From contig JAFYWE010000210.1 of assembly GCA_017558165.1 (NCBI GenBank), forward strand, positions 1 through 11,102: a DNA stretch of 11,102 nt, written 5' to 3'. This DNA is from Bacteroidaceae bacterium (lineage in GTDB: Bacteria; Bacteroidota; Bacteroidia; Bacteroidales; Bacteroidaceae). Positions 6,594 to 11,102 of this stretch are shown here, piece after piece. The position numbers and the translations under genes were made by a program. The notes beneath the pieces were generated by a model. It did not search any database, was not told where the DNA came from, and saw nothing but the letters and a program-made list of their open reading frames with translations. Position 1 is the first letter of the stretch; the number at the start of each line of letters is the position of its first letter.

Positions 6594-7733
6594 TTATCCA
6601 CGTTTCTTGAGCAAGGACACGATCTTGCCTGCAGCGCGCTCCGACGCGCCTGCCTCACCCAGAATCTCCAGCATACGGTCATACTCCTTGAGCATGGTTG
6701 TCCTTCCTTCTCCGTCAATGAGAATCTTTCCCAGCTCACTCTTGACATTCTCAATGGTCATATCTGCGGCAACAAGTTCCCGTACCACTTCCCTACCCGC
6801 CACAAGATTGACAAGCGAGACAAACTTGACCTTGAGGAAACGTTTTTTCAACCAAGAGTAGAGGCGCGCCATGGGCGTAGCGTAGCACACCACCTGCGGT
6901 ACACGAAAAATACCGGTCTCAAGGGTTGCTGTTCCCGAAGTCACAAGCGCGGCATGAGCATTATTGAGGATATTGTATGTCTCGCCAAAGACTATGCGTG
7001 CACCGGCATCGAGATATGGCTTATAGAACTCCTTGTCAATTCCGGGAGCACCCGCAATGACAGGCTGGTAGCCCGGATAATGTTTGACAGCCTCAAGCAT
7101 CATTGGCAGATTGGCCTTTATCTCCTGCTTGCGGCTACCCGCCAATAGCGCGACTATCGGCTTGTCTACAAGACCGTTGCGTTCCAGGAACGCACCACGT
7201 TCCTCAGGTGCATTACGTAGGAAGACATCAACAGCGTCAACGCAAGGGTTGCCTATGTAGTTGATTCTGTAATCATGTTTCTTCTCAAAGAAGTCAATCT
7301 CGAACGGAAGGATAGAGAAGAGCTCGTCAACATCGCGCTTGATATTCTTTATACGATACTCCTTCCATGCCCAAATCTTGGGCAAGATGTAATAGTATAC
7401 AGGAATTTGCGTATTCTTGTGTATATACTCCGCTATGGAGAGATTGAAGCCCGGATAATCGACAAGGATAAGGACATCAGGGTTCCACGCCACTATATCC
7501 CTCTTGCAAAGGCTCATATTGGAGAAAATCGTGCGCAGATGCAGGAGTACCGGGATGAAGCCCATATATGCGAGTTCGCGATAATGCTTCACACACTCGC
7601 CGCCGACGGCCGTCATGAGGTCACCACCGAAGAAACGGAACTCAGCATTACAATCAATATTCTTGATGGCTTTCATCAGGTTCGACGCATGAAGGTCGCC
7701 CGAAGCCTCACCAACGATGAGATAATATTTCAT
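6594..7733 (-). CDS. lpxB: Lipid-A-disaccharide synthase
   Basis: A 379-residue glycosyltransferase (family GT19) that joins UDP-2,3-diacylglucosamine and lipid X into the lipid A disaccharide at the cytoplasmic face of the inner membrane. Visible hallmarks are G-E-A-S-G-D at residues 8-13, a D-Y-P-G-F-N motif at 92-97, L-P-K-I-W-A-W at 117-123, the nucleotide-binding L-L-A-G-S-R-K-Q-E-I at 196-205, and S-G-T-A-T-L-E at 266-272. The length is normal and no key motif is missing. A basic, hydrophobic patch near 290-310 fits peripheral membrane binding. It begins 17 bases after the surE stop on the same strand, so the two form an operon read surE then lpxB. The start is the ATG just before the K-Y-Y-L-I-V-G-E-A-S-G-D strand-loop. 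Confidence 0.96.
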   Translation of the reverse strand: MKYYLIVGEASGDLHASNLMKAIKNIDCNAEFRFFGGDLMTAVGGECVKHYRELAYMGFIPVLLHLRTIFSNMSLCKRDIVAWNPDVLILVDYPGFNLSIAEYIHKNTQIPVYYYILPKIWAWKEYRIKNIKRDVDELFSILPFEIDFFEKKHDYRINYIGNPCVDAVDVFLRNAPEERGAFLERNGLVDKPIVALLAGSRKQEIKANLPMMLEAVKHYPGYQPVIAGAPGIDKEFYKPYLDAGARIVFGETYNILNNAHAALVTSGTATLETGIFRVPQVVCYATPMARLYSWLKKRFLKVKFVSLVNLVAGREVVRELVAADMTIENVKSELGKILIDGEGRTTMLKEYDRMLEILGEAGASERAAGKIVSLLKKRG

Positions 7734-7750
7734 AAGACGCAGTTTTTGAA

Positions 7751-8512
7751 TCAGAACTCCCAGCCCTGCATGTCGGCAAGCAGGCGGTAATCGGTAAAGT
7801 CAATGGTTGTAGGGGTTATGGTCACATAGTTGTTATCGAGCGCCACACGGTCGGCCGATGGATCGCACTCGTCAATCTCGAACTCACCCGTGAGCCACCA
7901 CCACTGCCCGCCACGCGGATGCTCGTGCGCCCCCCACTCGTTCACCCATCGCCCCATTGCCTGACGGCACACCTTGACACCGGCATATGCGGGAGAATCG
8001 GGAAAATTCACATTAAGGCAACTGCCCAAAGGCAATCCCTTTGCAAGCACCTGTGATACCACCTTGCGGATGACATCGTATGTGGGGGTGAAGTCTGCAT
8101 CGGCATCATGCGAGCAGAGCGAGAAGGCTATGGAAGGGATTCCCTTCATGCATCCTTCGATAACCACGCCCATAGTACCCGAATAGTGCGCATTCACAGC
8201 GGAATTGTCGCCATGGTTTATACCACCCACCACAAGGTCCGGCCTGCGTGGCACGTACGCATGACACGCAAGCTTTACGCAGTCGCTCGGTGTTCCGGTG
8301 CAGGAATAGACCGTGAGCCCAGGTTCACTCCTCACCTCAGTCACCTTTATCGGTGTCTCGCTCGTTATCGCACAACCCTTCCCCGAACGCCCGGTATGGG
8401 GAGCGACAACTACAACATCACCGAATTCACGCAACACCCAAATCAGACAGTTTATTCCCTTTGCCTGATAACCATCATCATTTGACACCAATATAAGTGG
8501 CCTCTCATTCAT
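7751..8512 (-). CDS. surE: 5'/3'-nucleotidase SurE (survival protein E)
   Basis: A 253-residue metal-dependent phosphatase acting on nucleoside 5'- and 3'-monophosphates; some family members also cut short polyphosphate. The metal site is complete: S10-N-D12-D13-G near the start, S43 in G-R-S-G, and N99 in G-G-I-N-H-G-D-N. The P-x-G-T-P-x-D-C region is present as C-T-G-T-P-S-D-C (71-78), and the central Y-S-G-T-M-G-V-V-I-E-G segment is family-typical. The length is normal. The protein is soluble and cytoplasmic. It is the first gene of the surE-lpxB operon and is divergent from the GH84 gene across a 104-base region. Confidence 0.95.
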   Translation of the reverse strand: MNERPLILVSNDDGYQAKGINCLIWVLREFGDVVVVAPHTGRSGKGCAITSETPIKVTEVRSEPGLTVYSCTGTPSDCVKLACHAYVPRRPDLVVGGINHGDNSAVNAHYSGTMGVVIEGCMKGIPSIAFSLCSHDADADFTPTYDVIRKVVSQVLAKGLPLGSCLNVNFPDSPAYAGVKVCRQAMGRWVNEWGAHEHPRGGQWWWLTGEFEIDECDPSADRVALDNNYVTITPTTIDFTDYRLLADMQGWEF

Positions 8513-8537
8513 AGCTTACAAGTTTTAATTCCAAGCG

Positions 8538-8545
8538 CGAATATA
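8538..8545 (-). promoter_or_regulatory. Weak candidate -7 box for surE-lpxB
   Basis: On the minus strand this reads TATATTCG, one base off TAnnTTTG, 26 bases upstream of the surE ATG. No good -33 element is seen at the expected distance. It is offered because the divergent arrangement needs a promoter in this short region. Confidence 0.25.
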
Positions 8546-8552
8546 GTAAAAA

Positions 8553-8584
8553 TTTGCCTAAATGGATTAATTGGCATATCTTTA
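8553..8584 (+). promoter_or_regulatory. Promoter of the GH84 gene
   Basis: TTTG at 8553-8556 and TATCTTTA at 8577-8584 are 20 bases apart. This fits the Bacteroidota layout TTTG-N19-21-TAnnTTTG with one mismatch in the last base of the -7 box. Predicted start is near 8590, about 27 bases before the ATG at 8617. Confidence 0.6.
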
Positions 8585-8616
8585 TATCGGCAAATAACAA
8601 TAAACGACATACGAAT

Positions 8617-11102
8617 ATGAGAAAATTTCTCTTTGCCATTGCACTGACACTTTCAATGGCACACGCATTCAATCTACAGGCACAAACCGTTGACATCTAC
8701 CCCGTTCCACAGGAAATCAAGTGGGAACAGGAGGTAGCGTTCGGCAACAACACAGGCTATGCCATCACTGGAGAGGGCACAGCCGACGCCGATGCGGTAA
8801 ACCTGTTCAAGAAAAGCCTCAACACCGACGGCGGAGAAGTCGAGGTCATCATGGGAGAGCGTGGCGACGAGGCCGTTGCCGCATACGAGAGCCTCATCCC
8901 GCAGAAGGCCGAGGGTTATTACCTTGCAGTGGAGAAAGGCAAGGTAGTGATTGCCGGCAATGACAGCAACGGTACATTCTACGGAGTGCAGACATTCCTG
9001 CAGATGGCATCACAGCCCGACGTGATGTGCGCCACCGTGACCGACTACCCCGATGTACCGCAGCGCGGTCTTGTAGAGGGCTACTACGGCAACCCCTACA
9101 GCGAGGAAAACCGTATGGGATTCTTCGAGATGTTCGGGCGCCAGAAGATGAACGTCTACATCTACGGCCCGAAGGACGACGCATACCACAAGAGCAAATG
9201 GCGTCAGGAGTACCCTGCGGACCTTGCCGCAAAGATTACCGGCTATGTGAACGCAGCCAAGGCCAACAAGGTTGAGTTCGTATGGGCTATCCACCCGGGC
9301 GAGGACATCCAGTGGAACCAGACCGACAGGGACAACATCGTAAACAAGCTCAAGGCAATGTGCAAGCTCGGCGTAAGGACATTTGCCGTGTTCTGGGACG
9401 ACCTCTGGAACGACGACGGTACACACGGCGACGAGCAGGCCGAGCTCATGAACTACATTGCAACCGAGCTTGAGAAGGCATACCCTGACGTGAACCCATG
9501 CATCATCTGCCCCACACAATACAACCGCGGATGGGCGAACAGCGTATACCTGCCCGCACTCGGCAGCATCATGAACAGCGACATCAACGTCATGTGGACC
9601 GGTAACAGCGTCGTGGACATGATAAACAAGAGCGACATGACCTGGATCAACAACCAGATCAAGCGTAAGGCATACATCTGGCTCAACTACCCTGTAAGCG
9701 ACTACTGCATCGACCACCTTCTCATGGGCCCAACATACGGCAATGACCTGGACATCGCCGACATGATGTCAGGATTCGTATCGAACCCCATGGAGTATGC
9801 CGAGGCATCAAAGGTATCGCTCTTCAGCATCGGAGACTACACTTGGAACATGAGCGACTACGACTCCGATGCATCGTGGGAAGCAGCGCTCCGCTACATC
9901 ATGCCCCAGAACTATGAGGCGTTCCGTTTCTTCTGCGAGAACAACGTCGACCTCGGCCCCAACGTACACGGCCTACGCCGCACAAACGAGTCGCCCGAGT
10001 TCGTTGCCGCAAAGAGCATATATGACAAGAACATCGCCAATGACAGGGCTGCGGCGTTCGCGGCCGTAGGCGAGCAGTTCAACAAGTTCACGGCATCGGC
10101 CGACGCACTCCTCACCACCGACGAGGCCAAAGCACTCACAACCGAGATAGAGCCATGGATACAGTGCATGAGATATATGGGACTCCGAGGTACAGCACTC
10201 GTCGCGATGAACGACGCCCTTGCCGAGGAGAACGCCGAGAAGTTCATCGAGAACTACCTCGCATACAAGGAGAGCCTTGAGGCACAGAGCTCAATACGCT
10301 CACGCGATTTCTCGGGCTCTTTGAAGACAGCAAGCCCGGTTGTAGGCTCGCTCTACGTGGAGCCTTTCATCAAGGAGGCACTCGGTGAACTCGTAGCCAT
10401 GTACAAGGAGAAATACGACTACCGTCTTGACGTATTCCCTGCACAGGTATTGGAGAACGGCACATACTACATCATGCACAACGGCAGCTACCTCACAAAC
10501 AGCCAGCCTAACGTATCCGGAAGCGCTCCAAAGTTCGTTGCAGCAGTCGACACTATACGTCCACAGCGCCAGGAGTGGAAGATTTCGGTTGACCCGTCAA
10601 CAAACCGTTACAAGATAGTAAACCTTGAGGACGGCCGTTACCTCAACGAGAACGGCGTATTCACCGTAAGCAACGAGACAAACCCATACGAGGCCGCATG
10701 GCACACTTATGAGATTACATTGCTTGCGAACGGCAAGTACGCGATACAGAACGGCGGAAGCGCCGGCACCATGTTCTGGACTGTAAGCGGTGGCCGCGTA
10801 CAGAAGAGCAGTTCTGGTGACGCCCTGCCCGACAAGTATATCTTCGATATCGTTCCGCTTGGTGGCGCGCCAAAGGAGAAGTTGCTCGACAACGACGCCG
10901 TGTACTACATCAAGGACAACAGCGGAAGATTCCTCAGCAACACCAACGTGAACGGCAGTGGCGGAACACCTACATTCAAGGAGGTGAAGAACCCGAGAGT
11001 GTCACAGGAGTGGAAGATCGTCACCGATGCAAGTGGCAAGAACTGCTACAAGATAACCAGCAATGCCGACAAGCGTTACATGAACGAGTACGGCGTGTTC
11101 GG
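8617..11102 (+). CDS. Secreted GH84 beta-N-acetylglucosaminidase with beta-trefoil repeats (3' end outside window)
   Basis: The frame is open from ATG 8617 to the window end, 828 codons without a stop. Residues 1-22 or so are a signal peptide. Residues about 24-145 resemble the GH20b-type domain that precedes GH84 catalytic domains. The catalytic domain starts at R150-G-L-V-E-G-Y-Y-G and includes Y-G-P-K186-D-D, W-A-I-H-P-G, the F-W-D261-D262 pair, W-L-N357-Y-P-V-S-D362-Y and N390. By alignment from memory, K186, D261, D262, N357, D362 and N390 match the active-site residues of the Bacteroides thetaiotaomicron GH84 enzyme (K166, D242, D243, N339, D344, N372), so it should be active by substrate-assisted catalysis. 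A helical region follows. Ricin-like domains begin at about 612 and 757. It likely removes beta-linked GlcNAc from host or dietary glycans outside the cytoplasm; the natural substrate is unknown. Confidence 0.93.
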   Translation, partial: MRKFLFAIALTLSMAHAFNLQAQTVDIYPVPQEIKWEQEVAFGNNTGYAITGEGTADADAVNLFKKSLNTDGGEVEVIMGERGDEAVAAYESLIPQKAEGYYLAVEKGKVVIAGNDSNGTFYGVQTFLQMASQPDVMCATVTDYPDVPQRGLVEGYYGNPYSEENRMGFFEMFGRQKMNVYIYGPKDDAYHKSKWRQEYPADLAAKITGYVNAAKANKVEFVWAIHPGEDIQWNQTDRDNIVNKLKAMCKLGVRTFAVFWDDLWNDDGTHGDEQAELMNYIATELEKAYPDVNPCIICPTQYNRGWANSVYLPALGSIMNSDINVMWTGNSVVDMINKSDMTWINNQIKRKAYIWLNYPVSDYCIDHLLMGPTYGNDLDIADMMSGFVSNPMEYAEASKVSLFSIGDYTWNMSDYDSDASWEAALRYIMPQNYEAFRFFCENNVDLGPNVHGLRRTNESPEFVAAKSIYDKNIANDRAAAFAAVGEQFNKFTASADALLTTDEAKALTTEIEPWIQCMRYMGLRGTALVAMNDALAEENAEKFIENYLAYKESLEAQSSIRSRDFSGSLKTASPVVGSLYVEPFIKEALGELVAMYKEKYDYRLDVFPAQVLENGTYYIMHNGSYLTNSQPNVSGSAPKFVAAVDTIRPQRQEWKISVDPSTNRYKIVNLEDGRYLNENGVFTVSNETNPYEAAWHTYEITLLANGKYAIQNGGSAGTMFWTVSGGRVQKSSSGDALPDKYIFDIVPLGGAPKEKLLDNDAVYYIKDNSGRFLSNTNVNGSGGTPTFKEVKNPRVSQEWKIVTDASGKNCYKITSNADKRYMNEYGVF
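10450..11102 (+). repeat. Tandem ricin-type beta-trefoil units within the GH84 protein
   Basis: Two homologous units start at residues 612 (L-E-N-G-T-Y-Y-I) and 757 (L-D-N-D-A-V-Y-Y-I). Each has G-x-[YF]-L-[ST]-N, then Q-E-W-K-I at 652-656 and 797-801, exactly 145 residues apart, then R-Y-[LM]-N-E-x-G-V-F. The DNA keeps a 14-base identity, CAGGAGTGGAAGAT, at 10570 and 11005 (435 bases apart). The first unit shows three sub-repeats ending Q-E-W-K-I, H-T-Y-E-I and Y-I-F-D-I, as a beta-trefoil would. The second is cut by the window edge. Confidence 0.75.

Noticed and set aside
9010..9717. A 235-codon minus-strand frame opposite the GH84 catalytic domain
   Set aside because: The plus strand encodes the conserved GH84 active site here; the antisense product is a Val-rich shadow without motifs.
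1..11102. Search for CRISPR repeats, insertion sequences, integrases, toxin-antitoxin or defence genes
   Set aside because: I saw no regularly spaced direct repeats, transposase motifs, terminal inverted repeats or such gene products; nearly all coding space is explained by housekeeping, redox or glycosidase genes.

Overview
The window is chromosomal DNA from a member of the Bacteroidota, most likely order Bacteroidales. This rests on Bacteroidota-type -7 promoter boxes (TAnnTTTG) upstream of several genes, A/T-rich start regions without a strong Shine-Dalgarno, a tRNA without encoded CCA, the gene order rsfS-ftsH-cdsA facing surE-lpxB, and a secreted family GH84 enzyme very like the Bacteroides type. 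Genus cannot be set from the sequence alone.

Layout. (1) 1-507 (+): the C-terminal part of a nucleotidyltransferase-family protein, cut by the window edge. A non-coding stretch follows, ending in a strong hairpin. (2) 686-2032 (-) and 2202-2756 (+): two divergent genes for exported thioredoxin-fold proteins, sharing a 169-base promoter region. One is a TlpA-like protein with a large N-terminal region. The other is a small thioredoxin lipoprotein with an unusual Cys/His-rich repeat between its lipid anchor and its thioredoxin domain. (3) 2874-2944 (-): tRNA-Gln(CTG) with its own promoter box and terminator. (4) 3296-6509 (+): rsfS, ftsH, cdsA, a probable operon for ribosome silencing, membrane proteolysis and phospholipid precursor synthesis, closed by a 24-bp hairpin. 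(5) 8512-6594 (-): surE then lpxB, a two-gene operon running toward cdsA; lpxB makes the lipid A disaccharide. (6) 8617 to the window end (+): a secreted GH84 beta-N-acetylglucosaminidase with tandem ricin-like beta-trefoil domains, running off the edge.

Taken together, the centre is a housekeeping envelope cluster (CDP-diacylglycerol synthesis, lipid A synthesis, FtsH quality control) flanked by periplasmic redox proteins and a glycan-degrading enzyme. I found no CRISPR array, insertion sequence, phage gene, defence island or clearly new multi-gene system. The most unusual features are the Cys-rich repeat in the thioredoxin lipoprotein and the exact 145-residue tandem duplication at the C-terminal side of the GH84 protein.
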